Shown in pieces: positions 23,540-36,704 of a DNA stretch of 64,000 nt. Each line of letters opens with the position of its first letter. Position 1 is the first letter of the stretch. The stretch is taken from positions 1 to 64,000 of the forward strand of contig WION01000124.1 of assembly GCA_015039365.1 (NCBI GenBank), written 5' to 3'. Source of the DNA: Amanita rubescens. Taxonomy: Eukaryota > Basidiomycota > Agaricomycetes > Agaricales > Amanitaceae. The notes under the pieces were generated by a model. It was not told the origin of the DNA and did no database searches. It worked only from the letters and a program-made list of their open reading frames with translations. The position numbers and the translations under genes were made by a program.

Positions 23540-24422
23540 ATGGCCCCCCTACCTCTCGCCTCCACCGAAAAAGGACGTGATTCGGTGTTATACGAGTCAT
23601 TGCTGGAAAGTCAAGCTACGAACGAAAACCATCCAGACCTGGGCGATATTATAAGAGACATCACCATTGGTTTCGCAGATGGCCTTACTGTACCATTTGC
23701 GCTAACCGCTGGCTTGTCTAGTCTCGGCTCTTCCAAACTTGTCATAACTGGTGGCCTGGCAGAGCTGTTTAGTGGTGCCATCTCGATGGGACTAGGGGCT
23801 TACCTCGCCGCGGTGACGGAGCGCGATCGTTACCTCAGTGAAGAAAAGCGTCAGAGGGAGCAGGTGCTTACGAGACCTGACGCAAAGAAGATTTACGACC
23901 TATTTGCGCAATACGGAATAAGCAAAGAAGCAAGCGGGGCTATCGTAGATGAGCTAAGTAGAGATGACGATAGTTGGGTCAAGGTACGTTCTAATAAGTG
24001 GCTCTAATCCGTGCATAGCTGACGCGCATCTGAAAAAGTTCATGATGGATTTTGAGCTTAAACTTGAGAAGCCTAACGTCTCCAGGGCATGGATCTCTGC
24101 AGGTACAATGGGTCTTTCTTACTTTATTGGTGTGTAATTTATCTCTCGCATTTGAAATTGTAAGAGTTACTGATGATGTTATGAAGGTGGTCTCCTACCT
24201 ATGATACCCTACTTCGTCATAGACAATGTTACCCACGCATTATTCGTTTCAATTGCCGTTACCTTCATAGTACTGGTAGCGTTCGGCTTCGTCAAAAACT
24301 ATGTCACGATTAAAACGAAGCGCGCTGGCTTCTATGGCGCGGTGCAGACAGTAATTGTCGGCGCGCTGGCTGCAGGGACGAGCTACGCGATCGTACGAGG
24401 CATTAATCATAGCAATGCCTAG
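23540..24422 (+). CDS. CCC1/VIT1-family vacuolar Fe/Mn transporter, copy A
   Basis: Membrane transporter that moves Fe2+ or Mn2+ from cytosol into the vacuole. The start at 23540 (MAPLPLASTEKGRDS) is chosen because the paralogue at 27208 starts with a matching MASLPLSSAEKG; the frame extends further upstream without support. Conserved segments: DIIRDITIGFADGLTVPFAL (first helix with the D-G-L signature), GLAELFSGAISMGLGAYLA, the cytosolic metal-binding helical hairpin rich in E/K (SEEKRQREQV), FELKLEKPNVSRAWISAG, then GLLPMIPYF and the last helices with KTKRAGFYGAVQTVIVGALA. Two short introns interrupt it (one after DDDSWVK, one after YFIG). Complete. Confidence 0.9.
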
Positions 24423-27207
24423 TCCCCACCATGGACCTGTAGCAGGAACTCGCAATGAGTTCCGTGTATAGTTAAAATATAGTGTATCGGTTGGTGATTT
24501 TTTTGCTCTTTTGTCTAATAACAATTGGGACTGTTGGGATTCGGCTTTCCTGAATCTCTGCCAGAAATCAATAGACGGATATGGCAAGGATATAGAACAT
24601 TCAGCCCGTTGCCAGCTCCCCATTCTCACCATGGTGACACTACCCTCGGACAACAACTAGTAGAGCATCGGCAATCCACAGCGCATCTCAATCATAGCCA
24701 TTCACAAAATTCCTAACAGGGGCACATGTATTAACAATCAAAATTATGTCTGGCATTTGGCAAAGGTTAGCTTAGAGCCTTGCATACAAACGACGTCGGG
24801 ATCAATGGAGCACTTGGAGATGAGACTTTGCCGTTATCTGCCAAAAGGGGTGATCGTGCGTTATTGATCTTTGTTAAGTTCTATGTCAACCATTGAGCAG
24901 GTCACCCTCATTGTCCACTGTATCCTTGGAGGTACTCGCCATTCCCGTGATTCTATTCACGACCTTGCCACAGGGATCAGGTCACCAGCCTTGTGGCTCG
25001 TCGTGTCTGATCGCAACTCATATTATCCTCAAAGTTCGGCTCTCGACCACTTCCATTCGAATTACTCAACGCTTCAGCTCTCATTGCAGGTCAATGAATT
25101 TAATGCCATTGCGCGCCGTATTCTGCGAAAAACATAATATCGGATTCATTTGTCACTCAGGTGATGGACGAAGGACCGATACTCTGCTATATCGACCCAT
25201 TCCTCGGCGTACGCACGGACGCGGCTGACGTCACCGTCTCTTGCAACGAATATCTCTGGACCACCCTGACAGCCTTAGGGAGCAACCGACAAAGTATCTT
25301 CAAATTTGGAAATGAATCGAGAAACCAGTTGAGGAGAGAAGACCGGTCTGGAAGGCTTCAAGAGCCATCTACGAGCCGACTCAACTTCCGGTCTACGATT
25401 CATCTGCCAGCTCGCGTTATCCTCATTTTTCTACACGATGTGTTCGATGCTTATGCCGATCTTGACCTCATTCAAGAACCTATAGCACGAGTATCAACCC
25501 GCCGAGGACATGCTCACTCTATGTGCCCTATATGGACAACTCGTCAAGATTTACTGCAAATAAACAGATGGAAAAGTTGTGTGCGCGATAGAAGCAGTGC
25601 GAAACTCAAGCTAGAAGTGAAGGAATTGAACTGGGTTATGGAAAGAGGATGAGAATGCGGCAAAAGCTAAATCTTGGTACGACAACTTGTTATTAGGTCG
25701 GCGAGCTACCGGTTAATACAAGATTGAGGTCAAGGCTTAGAGAGTCCATCCGTTCACCATTTGACCCCCAGTAGCGGAATGACGACGAGCATCGATGACT
25801 GTTCTTACACCCTTCTGGTCTGGTCCGAAGCGAACAATAGTTCATAGCGAAGCCTTCTTGCCGACCCGTATTTTGGTTGTTCCTCTGATCCACCGTATGC
25901 TCTCTTACGGATGAAAGACTTGCGTCAGCGAAGGAAACGGAGCGTCAACTTTCTTTCCCCCTTTTTACGTTGATGCTCGTTCCTTCAATGCCCATCGCGG
26001 CCAGCGGGCCCCGCCGTCCTATTATCCCGTAAAGATGTCTGGCGACTAGCGAGGTACGGGTATAGGAGAGCGACGACAGCTGAACGAAAGGAAAGAGCAG
26101 AAATACAGCGGAAGGGGAAGATCAGAAAGCTCTTCGCCAGATAGCTTGAATGGACAAAGACATAATTCAAGTTCGTGCAATGCATGCGACACACCAAAAT
26201 GATCAGTCGCTACCAATATTTGGTTAAATAACGGCATTACCAAGTGAACGCAAGGCTGGCACAGAGATTGCAAGGCGGTTATGGTGAGGCCTGATGGGGT
26301 GCATCAGTCAACGGATCACGAAATCCAGAATGCATGAGCCTAAGCAGAATGTGCCGCTCGCCTAAACCGTGGTGCACATATCACGAATGGATAGCAAGAT
26401 ATCGGTAAGCGTTATATGCGGCACTAGTAGGACATAGCCTCGTTGTTTCAGTTGCACGAGTACAGTGACAAATGGTAGCCAGTTCCCGGGTCCGGGGTTC
26501 ATACATCAGTGAATGGCTTCCTGTTTCTCCTTTTCCACTACTGTGCACCGGCGCCCGTGTCCAAGGTGATTATCATCAGTCATCGCACATGGTCGAGGTT
26601 CAAACTTCAAACGTTCAATCACAATATGCATATGAACTTGCAATTGGAAATCTACGACTGCCGTGTGCGCGTTATGTTGCCTGGATGCGCTTGGAAACAT
26701 TTCCAAAAATATAAACACATTCACATCCATTCATTAAACGTTATTACGCTGGGCGGCCGGGCGGGAAATCTACATCACGATGCGTGTTACAACTTACTCG
26801 CTCCCTACAATCCCGTCCACTCGGGACCAAGATTCTTGTAAGTTTAGCCACGGCTCAATTCATTTGATTCAAAAGCTCAACCCTGACCTGGATGGCTTAA
26901 AAGCTCAGTCATCTGGTAGTGTTATTAGTAGAAGCAACGCTCCGGCAGTTGCAAGGGATTACCGGTTACTAGATTAGGAAACGAGCATCCAGCTGGATTA
27001 GGAAATTAACGTTACCTTTGAAATCCATCCAGTGCGATTGGTTAGCTATTTTCGGGGATTTGAAACAAACCATCGATGATTGGTTTGTGCAACGCGGCAC
27101 AACACGGCACGCAGATGCCTACCTCGATTTCAGGCTAGAGGGGATTGAACGCTAACCTTTATAAGTTGTGAGAACGGCGCGAAAACCAACGCTCAAGCTC
27201 AAACATA
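24423..27207. other. Region between the two CCC1 genes, no confident gene
   Basis: About 2.8 kb. An open frame at 25161-25652 (163 codons, opening MMDEGPILCYIDPFLGV) has no family I recognise. From about 26.5 kb the sequence resembles the upstream region of copy A. A TATA-like TTTATAAG lies at 27158-27165 in front of copy B. Confidence 0.5.
27158..27165 (+). promoter_or_regulatory. TATA-like element of CCC1 copy B
   Basis: TTTATAAG about 43 bp upstream of the ATG at 27208. No equivalent box is evident before copy A. Confidence 0.4.
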
Positions 27208-28104
27208 ATGGCTTCCCTACCTCTCTCCTCTGCAGAAAAAGGACAAGACTCATCAAGCTCACTGCTAAAAAGTCACATTGCTGGTGAAAGCCATTCAAAC
27301 GCAGCCGACATTATACGCGACGCCATCATTGGCTTCGCAGATGGCCTCACTGTACCATTCGCGCTCACGGCTGGCCTGTCCAGCCTTGGTTCTTCCAAGC
27401 TTGTCATAACTGGTGGCCTAGCAGAGCTGTTCAGCGGCGCCATTTCGATGGGGCTGGGGGCTTACCTCGCTGCGGTGACAGACCGAGACCGTTACATAAG
27501 TGAAGAGAAGCGCGAAAGGGAGGAAGTGGCAACGAAACCCGAGGCAGAGAAGCAGGAGATCCACGACATATTTTCTCAGTACGGAATAAGCAAAGATGCA
27601 AGCCAGGCTGTTGTAGATGACTTGGTTAAAAATGAAGACCATTGGGTTCGGGTATGTTCTGAATATGTGGCTCTGGACAGTGTATAGCTGACACAACGCA
27701 TTTCCAAATAAGTTCATGATGGACTTTGAACTTAAACTTGAGAAGCCCAATGTTTCCCGAGCGTGGATTTCCGCAGGTACAATGGGACTTTCTTACTTTA
27801 TTGGTCGGTGCCCAACTTAACCCGTCATCTGAAACTATACATGAGGTGCTAATAATGTTATTAAGGCGGTCTCCTACCTATGATCCCTTATTTCGCCATA
27901 AACAACGTTACCCGCGCCTTGTTCGTCTCAATCGCAATTACTTTCGTTGTTCTGGTAGCTTTCGGCTTCGTCAAAAATTATGTCACGATCAAAACAAAAC
28001 GTGCTGGCTTCTATGGTGCAGTCCAAACGGTGATTGTCGGTGCACTGGCCGCAGGGACGAGCTACGGAATCGTGCGAGGCATTAATCATAGCAATATCCC
28101 GTAA
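27208..28104 (+). CDS. CCC1/VIT1-family vacuolar Fe/Mn transporter, copy B
   Basis: Paralogue of the gene at 23540. The membrane parts are nearly the same (GFADGLTVPFALTAGLSSLGSS, of which the first half is shared with most fungal CCC1), while the cytosolic loop differs more (KREREEVATKPEAEKQEIHD). The exon pattern is the same: intron 1 after EDHWVR, intron 2 after YFIG. The second intron has the unusual donor GTCGGT where copy A has GTGTGT, although GC at the 3' side still restores Gly. C-terminus RGINHSNIP. Complete; the pair arose by local duplication. Confidence 0.9.
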
Positions 28105-29805
28105 TGACCATGGACTCCTGAAGAAACGCGATTCAAGTTCCGTGTATAGTAGTTGCATGTACACCCTTTCGGTGACTCGTTGCCTTTGCCTAATTATAAT
28201 TACTATTTGTATAATGTTAACGTTTGACACTGTATGGGAGCTCAAAACAAACCTTTTCCTCATGCAAAAAGTGGAACGTAGTCGTATACTTCGGCTTGCA
28301 CGCCCCTGAACGCGCGTAATCGGGGTCGGCACGCGAGCGCTCATGACTACTGTGAAATGCGCTGCCACATCGTCTATTTGAAATGCAATTGTCGGCGTAA
28401 TTGTTGGCGACTGTCAACAGCGTTTGGGGTTCCAACTTCCAGCGTCTGAAATCCTATGGCAGTCGTGCCTCGTGAGATCGCGAAGCGAAACTCCACGCTC
28501 TTTTGAAAGTACAACAAATACATCTTATAATGACGAGATGGAGCAAAAGACAATCAAGATGAACCAGCCCCGCAGGCGCAATCCTGTTGGTAACTTGCTG
28601 TAACCTGGGGCAGTCATTGCACCCACATCAAACAGATCATTAACGGGTGGGTTTGAATGAGCGAACGTAACACGGCTCGGTGTTTCCCAGTTTGGCCATT
28701 GAACTAAGTTATGTGCGGGCTTCCGTGGCGACTCCACGAGGATTGTACGTTTTGGAGTAAAAACAGTTGGTGCGTGAGTAAAAAGAATTGTTCCAAATTT
28801 GAATTTCTCCGGGCAGTTCGGTTTATGGTCGGTTCCTTCACCGCCTGAAGTAGCGTATCTCGGTTACAGTATTGCCAATTTGTCGCCGAGAAAGAGTTAC
28901 GAGAGCATCGGGCCGGCACCAGTTAATTTTCCTTGGGATGATTTGACCCATTCTTTGCAATAAGGACAATACTCCAGAGGTGTTAGATCTATCTGTTGGC
29001 ATTCGCGCGAACAGCAGTAGCCTCAGGAGCTCACAGTATCAGGTTCGGGAGTAATAAGAACCTGACCAAAAGCTGCAACTTGAAATAGCAACGTGTGGCC
29101 CAGCAGCATGAGTCTAGCCTTAAGTATATTCGGCATCTACTTCACATCTTGCATTTCGTCGCTAACTGGAATAAGTAAGACCATACTCGGTCTCGAAAGC
29201 TTTGATAATATGTCCGTGTTCATGTCACCAAGTGTTCTCATATCCGTCCGTTATCCATATCGTAACAAACTGGTGCGCATCCCTTGTTCCGTGATGTTAG
29301 AGCCCGGGTATTAGACGGAGACTGAATGAATTTGCACCAAGTGGCCATTCTCAAGATCTTGTGTGAGAAAGAAGCCTTAGTCACACCATGGCATGTAGTG
29401 TCGGTCCGGAATCCAGGAGCGCCATCGAGACTTGCCTGCACCAAAGTTGGAGTTTCGAAAAAATGGCAGCTCTTTGAGAGGGGTCCGTTCCATCCTGTAT
29501 CCTGCATGTACACCCATGTGACATACCATAAGATATGATTTAGCTCGTGGTGGCTAACTTACGAAGGAATAGTGTTCTTTGGGAGCATGCTTTGTCAAAT
29601 GAGACATCTTTCAAATATATCCGTCTTGTTGAGTTTGGGTAGTGAGCCTTTTAGATCTGATGAATTGTTTTTTTCGTGAGGCTGAGGTGCCAAGTTGATT
29701 AAATGAGGTGACCCTGTCAAATATCGGATAAGATATTGCGTTTGTTTGGCAAGGGAGTGTTGTTCTCTAGATGTACTTATTTGGTTCTCAAGTTATTGTC
29801 ATCGG
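28105..29805. other. Intergenic region, no confident gene
   Basis: About 1.7 kb. The first ~60 bp still align with the 3' flank of CCC1 copy A (CGTGTATAGT). A minus-strand open frame at 29238-29513 has no recognisable family. Confidence 0.5.
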
Positions 29806-31054
29806 ATGACTAAGACGATCCAGTCGTCCTTCATGTCAAGCCTTGCCAAAGACGCCGCTGCTTTCAAGTCGACTCTACAGCGGCAAGATACCACATCTTG
29901 GCACTCACACGCACGCCCAGATGAGGCTTCGAATGAGCCATCTCCGTCAGCGGAGCCTTCAAACTCACCTACCAAGAAGAAACGGCCAAAATCAAGTAAG
30001 AAGTTTCTTTCATTTTTCAGACCTATGACTTACGCTTGTAACTTGAAGATATTGTATATTCCCAGCCTGCAGACACGGGAACCGGAACACATGTCAATAC
30101 ACAGCTTGTATACGCCGTCGATCATCTAAAGGTTTCATATAATCGTGCACACTCCCAGGGCAGTCTGACTTAGCCATGTCGTCCAGTCGACGCATAATCC
30201 AATGCGTTTGCAAGACTTGGCCATCGTTACCAACACACCTCTGGACACGGACTCTGTCCTGCTCGAACGATTTAGGAGTCACGATCGTGTTCAATATGAT
30301 CCAAAAACAGACCTCTATTCCTACAAGGTTAATCTTTCGCTTGTCTCAGTATCTGATTTCTGACGTTGCGAAACCTCTAGCACGAATTCAACTTTAGGAA
30401 CAAGGCAGCCTTATTAACGGAGATTCAGCGTCAGACGAGGAAAGGTGGAGGTCTTTCTGTGAGGGCGTTAAAAGAGTCTTGGAAAGAAGCACCGCAAGCT
30501 ATCGAGGAACTGGAGAAGGAAGGCGAAGTTCTCGTGACCCGAACTGTGAAAGACGGTCAATTGCGGATGGTGTTTTGGAATGAGATAAAGCCGACGGAGG
30601 AGGAAGGAGGTATGCTCGTCGAGAAAGGTACGCTTTGCACCTTTCGTGTTATTGGAGGACCAGGTCTCTCCTCGAGAAGCATTGCTTTATAATTGACTGC
30701 TTCGTTCGCCCAATGCACATTCGGATAATGTTGACGCGTTTTCTTTCCCTCGTTTGGAAACATTAGAGTTCCATGACCTGTGGCACTCGCTGAAAGTTCC
30801 GAACGAGGTAGACCTGCTCAAGCAATTAGCATCAGGTATGAAGCTTGCTGCTATATTGGTATCGACGCTTAACAACATGTGCAACAGAGGGCTTGCAAGC
30901 TACCGCAGCAGAAGCTCTTATGCCAAAGGCACCAACGACGAAGAGGAAAGGTAAACGTGGAGGTGCGCCCCGGCAGCGTCCGGTCCGCATCACGAACGTG
31001 CATCTGAGGGGGGAGATTGACTTGTCGAGGGACTACGTTGCACCTGGGAAGTAA
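29806..31054 (+). CDS. TFA2: Transcription initiation factor TFIIE subunit beta
   Basis: General RNA polymerase II initiation factor; TFIIE-beta binds DNA near the start site and helps recruit TFIIH. After a Ser/Lys-rich N-terminus (MTKTIQSSFMSSLAKD, then NSPTKKKRPKSS) come two winged-helix modules: THVNTQLVYAVDHLK, PMRLQDLAIVTNTPLDTD, RVQYDPKTDLYSYKHEFNFR and LLTEIQRQTRKGGGLSVRAL, DGQLRMVFWNE. The C-terminal EFHDLWHSLKVPNEVDLLKQL and RGAPRQRPVRITNVHL are typical of fungal Tfa2. Exons are joined by about five short introns. The ATG at 29806 was chosen because it opens the usual MTK-type N-terminus; 29833 is an alternative. Confidence 0.9.
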
Positions 31055-31217
31055 TGGAATCCGTGGAGTTGTACATTATTTGCTTTTGTTCTCCTGCTAA
31101 CACTTACTGTCATCGATTTTATACATGTTATTAATACAGGAGCAAGGTAGAAAATAAATAAGATATTACACAAGAAATTCCTGCCAGATAGATATGAATA
31201 GTCCGAGATGAAGTAAA

Positions 31218-33641
31218 TCAAGCAATGATACATCCCCAACCGTCCTCGTTGCGGCTAGGGACGAGCCTAGGTTTCGCATTAATGGCGGCCATAAATCTCT
31301 CAAAAGTGACGATGCCGCCACATGTTTCCTCGTCCACGTCGGTATAACGGAGTTCATTATATGCACGATAGAACATCTGGATGAGAGGCATAATCCACTC
31401 CGTCTTGAGTCTCCGAAACTCGGGACGAACGCGATCCAACACATCTTCGACATCACTATCGCTGCTGTGTCGTGGAGAGCCACCGCACATTCTTCGCATC
31501 AATGCACGTTTGCACATCCAAACCTCTTGACGGGTGCCTTCGTCCCATACCTTGAGCTCCCGGTCAATCTCGTCTTGCGATTCTGATATATTCTTCTTGT
31601 TGGGAATATCATAGTGCACTGCAGCCCAGATGAGTATCCAAAGGAAGGACTCGAGGTCATGGCGGTATAGGTGTTTCGGGACGGGACCATCCTCGTTGAG
31701 CAGGTCTAGTGCCATGAATGGAACTGTGCCCGTCCGGCTGTTGAGCGCCTCGGCCTCGGCCGCTAGAGAAGGATCGTTGGTCACCATCGTTACAACAGAT
31801 GCCATTCCCGAATATCGTCCAACCCGGCTTGACATATCCCAGTCGTTCAGAATCCCAAGAGCCCGCCCACGAGATTCGGAATTGCCAGCTCTGTGCCTAT
31901 CAGTACGATAACGCCGCGGACGCCAGACCATGAGGTTGTTCTCGCTCAGATCCCGATGTAACACGCGGCCCTGCTTGTAAGCGTGGTAATGGCCTAGCAC
32001 ATAATGAATTCCAAATCCACCACTAGATGCTTCCTACTCACACTCCACACAATCAAGAAACACCTCCTGAAACTCTTCTATGCTGTTGACTTGCCACAAC
32101 TTTTCGTATCGTCTCATGGCGAACAGGTGAAGTAATCGTTCTTCCGAATCGGGACCAGCATACGATTTGAGTCGATACGATGGGAGGTTTAACGCCTCTC
32201 TTGTGAATGAAGCAGAAAACGAAATGGCAGGAAGATGATCTGCAATTTCGGGAACGTCATCACGGAGCTGGTTTATCACGTCCGCCTCGCATGGATCATC
32301 AGCGTTTGGCCAATAGAGCTTTAGTACTTGTTCTTCCTCATCGACGAGAACCTCATCATCGTCCGGTTGTAGCGTTACAGCATGCACAATTGTCCCTCGA
32401 CCCATGAGTTCGCGAGATGCGTAGACCGGTTTTTCGTGAGTTATCTTGAAACAGTAAGACGCCGTTGAAGTTGGAACAACGAGCCTGCTATTCTTGAAGC
32501 TCGTACCAGGAAGCAGACCCCTAAAGGGAGTACTCGGAAATTGCATAAAGCGGTCAAAGCCAGCTTGATACGCGTCACATCTGGTGATAGCGTAGAGCAC
32601 CAGCGCAAAATACGCGGGTGAATCCTCGAAATCGAATGGTCGACTCCGAATAGCGCTCATCCGGTCATAGTACCACAGAGTTAATGAGCAGTTGTTAATA
32701 TAAATCCCCGTCATATAACGTCTACCGGCGGAGCTCATGCATTCAAGTGCTTTTTGCGCGAGTCGAAGTTCCCCACATGAGATATGATCCTTTTCTTTAT
32801 GCCGCAAACGCTTGGAGACCAGAGAATCGACACTACCAGCTGGCCTTTTCCTTCCATGAAAACTTGCCCTGCTCGAGGAGCTGCTGGCGGTCGTGGCATA
32901 GGAAGAAGCGCTGGCGGAGGATATTGAACCTTGGACGGAGGATTGTGATGACGAATGGGATGGTGAAGATGATGATGATGAACGACGGAGAAAGGGGCTG
33001 TCGTTCATTGGAACATCGTAATCCAATACTGTATGTTGATTGAGGGGGGCTTGGGTAGTTGGCCTTTGAAATTCAAAAATGGTCTGGATAACTGACCAGT
33101 CAGGTTTGGATGTCGCGTCCCAAGCAGTAGTGATGTCCGGAACCTTTGCCCTGGATCCATCCATGTTACACTTGAAAGAGATACTGTTCGTTGGACGTTT
33201 CTTGTCATTAAGCCGAGCCCGGATATCGCTCAGAGTTTCCTCTATCACGTCCAGGAATGCGGAGAACGCGTTGGGACCTCGACGAGGTGGTAACGTGTTT
33301 TCATTCATCCTCCCGTACGCATCTTTATATTCCTCGAGAAACGGTGGAGGAATACCCCAGTTGCGCATTTTATCAAGAATTCGCTGTGTGTCGATGTGAT
33401 GGAGATCCCAGGCATGTTGGACGAACTGCTCCACGGAAACATCATCGTAAAGGGCTTCTCGTATAGTTTCCTTGAGTTTTGACAAAGAAGAAGAAATGGG
33501 TATAGAGCTTGCTGGATGTTTCACTGTATGAGAGACCTTGATGCGATGACCAACTAGATCATAAAACTCACTGGAATTTGAGGATGCGTTTGAACCAGAG
33601 CCGGCGGACTCTGAGCTAGACGAGTACAACCTAGACATCAT
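31218..33641 (-). CDS. FunK1-type fungal protein kinase
   Basis: FunK1 kinases are a fungal-specific, strongly expanded family in mushrooms. The N-terminal ~200 residues carry the family's helical header (SKLKETIREALYDDVSVEQF). A Ser-rich linker follows, then the kinase N-lobe with ECMSSAGRRYMTGIYINN and FALVLYAITRCDAYQAGFD. The catalytic loop VLHRDLSENNLMVW and the DFG-equivalent LNDWDMSS are in the last exon, followed by SRTGTVPFMALDLLN (activation segment). A single ~48-bp intron around 31986-32035 joins VEC to HYHAYKQGR and removes an apparent stop. Asp-Trp-Asp in place of DFG is within the range for this family. It looks intact. Confidence 0.9.
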
Positions 33642-34031
33642 TCGTTCGTCAATACTGATTGTGGTGAAGCCTGAGTTAGAAACACGAGGTGATACTGCAC
33701 CGAATGCGACGATGCCACCAACAAGCCTGGCGGTTCGCGCGAGAAGCTTTGATCAAATTCGTTCAAGTCGAGGCGAGCAATCACGCCCACGTGCCAACGG
33801 AGCCATGGTCTATAATATCAATTCCGTTATCCTTCGTAAAATACGTACAAGTCCCATTACTGTTTTAAAAACCTTCTAAAACGGCGAAATATAATACACT
33901 AATAAAAAGTAGGCTTGTAATGTATATGTGCATCATGCATGTGTGTCAGCCAAAGAAAGAAACGATGAAGAATGCAGAGTGAGGGATGCAGAAAAAAGGA
34001 GAAGAGCTTAAAAAGGCGCTCGTGCTCACTG

Positions 34032-36609
34032 TTATCTCTGCATACCACCTTGAACCGTCGCCTTCCCTTGGCCACTCGCACCTGGGACGTGGCCTGCCCC
34101 TGCTGCCGCAGCCATATTAGCCATCTGCTGGGCGCCAATAGGGATACCCCTCCCCATCCCCTGCACGCCCGCCATCATTACTGGAGGTATACCTCCAATC
34201 CCCTGCACTCCCTGCATGCCTGGCACACCTTGAACCTGCATTCCAGCAATGCTCGCCATATTCGCCATATTGGGCATCCCTTGCATCCCCATGCTACTCC
34301 AGTATGCTTGGGGCATACGGCCAGGGGCACCTTGCATATTGAACGGAAGCTGGTGGTGATAGCCATACACCTGAGGATACATCTGCTGTAATTGTTGCTG
34401 CGTGAGTTGTTGCTGTGGATGCTGGGTAGGTTGTGTTTGTGTTTGTGGTGGTTGTTGATTTTGCTGAGGTTGCGCTGACTGATTGGGAAGCTGCAGCATG
34501 GGCTGCGCAGGGATCTGAGGATGGGTAGGATGTTGAGGTTGCTGATGGTGGTCAGCGACAGCGGGATTTGACGGTATCGCGGCCCCTGTATTGGCAACGT
34601 TTGTAACGGCAGCCTGCAGCGCCCGATGAGCCGCGGAAGGGTTCGTAGGCATCATCGCGCGCAGATTGAATTGTCCATAGCCAACGTGTTGACCATGCTG
34701 GGCAGGCTGTTGCGCAGGTGAACGAGGCATGGTTGATGATTGGAGTTGTGGTTGCGCCTGCTGTTGAGCCACCGACGGTGGAGCTTGCGTAGGCTTAGGT
34801 GCATTAGGGGGCATAGGAGACCTTGAGACAGCCGCGGCCAACTGTTGATTTGTGGGGAGTGGACTCGACGCCTGGTTTGCAGGTGATAGTGCAGCATGTG
34901 GCTGTTGTGCTGGACTTGCCACGCCCGCCTGCGGGGTCGCTCGTCCGCCCATTTTTTGCGATTGAAGACGTTGTTGTTGCTGTTGTTGCAAATTTCGTTG
35001 CTGCGCATAAAATTGTTGGTAGGATGCGAGACCTTGACCCTGAATCAGATGAGCGGCCATGGCTGCGAGAGCCGCGGGCGCTGGTTTCTGCACTCCATTC
35101 CGAACTGGCTGCTGTTGAGGGATAAACGGCTGACCGGCTTGCTGAGGAGGAAAATTTGGCATGGTTGGTAATGGTTTGACGGTTTGCGGTACATGTGGTG
35201 CTTGGGGCTGAGGTTGAGGTTGAGGTTGCGCTTGTTGCGCAGAAATAGACGTCTGAGAAGGAGGGCGTGGTGATTGGGTATACCGTGATGCTGTCTGTTG
35301 CAAAGGCGTAGATACACGTAACGTAGAGTCTGGAACTGGTTGTACAGCTAAATAAACGGGGATCTGCATGGGTGATTGTACATTGGGTGGTGCGGGTGAC
35401 GATGCAGTTGTAGGGGCTGGCGGATGAGCATTAACAAATTGATGAGTCGTCGGGGTAGGGGGCGCAGGTGTTTGCGTCCCATTTGCGCGGATGAAAGCTG
35501 TGGTGGCAAAAGGCGTTTGAGGCGTTTCCGACTTCCTCTTCTTCACCTTCTTCTTGTCGTCCTGTGATTCGGTAGGTGATTGAAGTTGAACACCATTGGG
35601 CCCAGGTGTTCCGGGTGGTTGAGGTGCCGGTGAAGATTGTGTAGACGGATTGGATGGGGCCGGAGGTGGTTGGGGTTGTTGGGCCGAAGCAGACTGTTGA
35701 GCCTCCCTATTTTGTCTTGCCTGCTGAATGGCATCGAATAGTTGGAAACTGTACATCTCGTGAAAAGTGAAATAAAGCAGTTGCAAAAATAAAATACCTT
35801 GGAGTCGTGCGGTTCGGTCTCGTCGCCATGTGTTGCATGATTTTGATCTTACGAGCCTTGTCGTTTTCGTCGTCCTCATGCTCCATAGCCGCTGCCTTCC
35901 TCTTCAGCGGGGCAGGAATCGGAAGCACCGTTGCCCTCATGATATGATTCGTCATCCTTGTCAAATGTGGGTCAGGATCTAGACATAGAGGGGAGCTAGT
36001 GGCGAGCTGCACAGCAATCAGACGTTGAGGTCAGCGACTTTGCCGATGTTAAAGCATGCAGAGGGGAACTGACCAATACGCGCGCCTCTACCTCCAACGC
36101 GTCCATGTCCGTCCACTTGGTCCCGTAGCGCTGGTTGAGCGAACAAATATCCGCCCACAGACTTTCCGAGCTAGGATGCAGAACCACGCGCGTCTGCTCG
36201 GCTCTCTCAAGGACCGGATCCTTGTGATTCTGCGGACGATAGTCCAATATTTGAACGATCATGCAGCCTATGAATGAGCCTCGGTTCAGGAACATTACTA
36301 ATGGCTGAAAATACGTCATAAACGAACGGACCGTCGTAAAAGGGCACGCGTGCCGAGTCGAATATTTCGAGGAAATCCACGGGGATTCTCTGGGCGCGTA
36401 TGTCGTCGAGGAGCGACTAAGATTAATTCAGTTGCGAAACAAAGACAGGGACAAAAGGGTCGGACCGCCATTGGGATATGATAGTGAAATCTTGCACCAT
36501 TGTTAAGACTCCAGTAATCCGGGTATAGATTGACCGTGAATGACGGTGGCTTTCCTTCAGTCCGCTGGAGGAGATCCTGGACGAAGCGGGACTTGTTGTG
36601 GCCCGCCAT
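34032..36609 (-). CDS. SPT20: SAGA complex subunit Spt20
   Basis: Spt20 is a scaffold of the SAGA histone acetyltransferase coactivator. The N-terminal domain reads MAGHNKSRFVQDLLQRT, then PSFTVNLYPDYWSLNNGARFHYH, DDIRAQRIPVDFLEIFDSARVPFYDG, GCMIVQILDYR and LWADICSLNQRYG, in exons separated by short introns. Next are a conserved LCLDPDPHLTRMTNHIM and a nuclear-type basic segment (PLKRKAAA). The C-terminal ~550 residues are almost entirely Gln, Pro, Ala and Gly (low complexity), as in other fungal Spt20 proteins. The stop follows GQGKATVQGGMQR. Complete. Confidence 0.88.
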
Positions 36610-36704
36610 GAGTGTCGCCGAATTCCGTCCGCAATGTTAACTGGCTTAGGTAAGCACCCTTCATATCGCGTCACGTGCTCCTGAACAACTATTTCCGCTC
36701 CTCG

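Noticed and set aside
25161..25652. 163-codon open frame between the CCC1 genes
   Set aside because: No family, no clear splice context and unusual composition; could be chance. Not listed as a gene.
31986..32035. Premature stop splitting the FunK1 kinase into two genes
   Set aside because: A ~48-bp intron (GTGAGT...GCTAG) joins VEC to HYHAYKQGR in frame.
34032..35700. Gln/Pro-rich alternate-frame proteins over the Spt20 3' region
   Set aside because: Low-complexity shadows of the Spt20 C-terminal domain in other frames.
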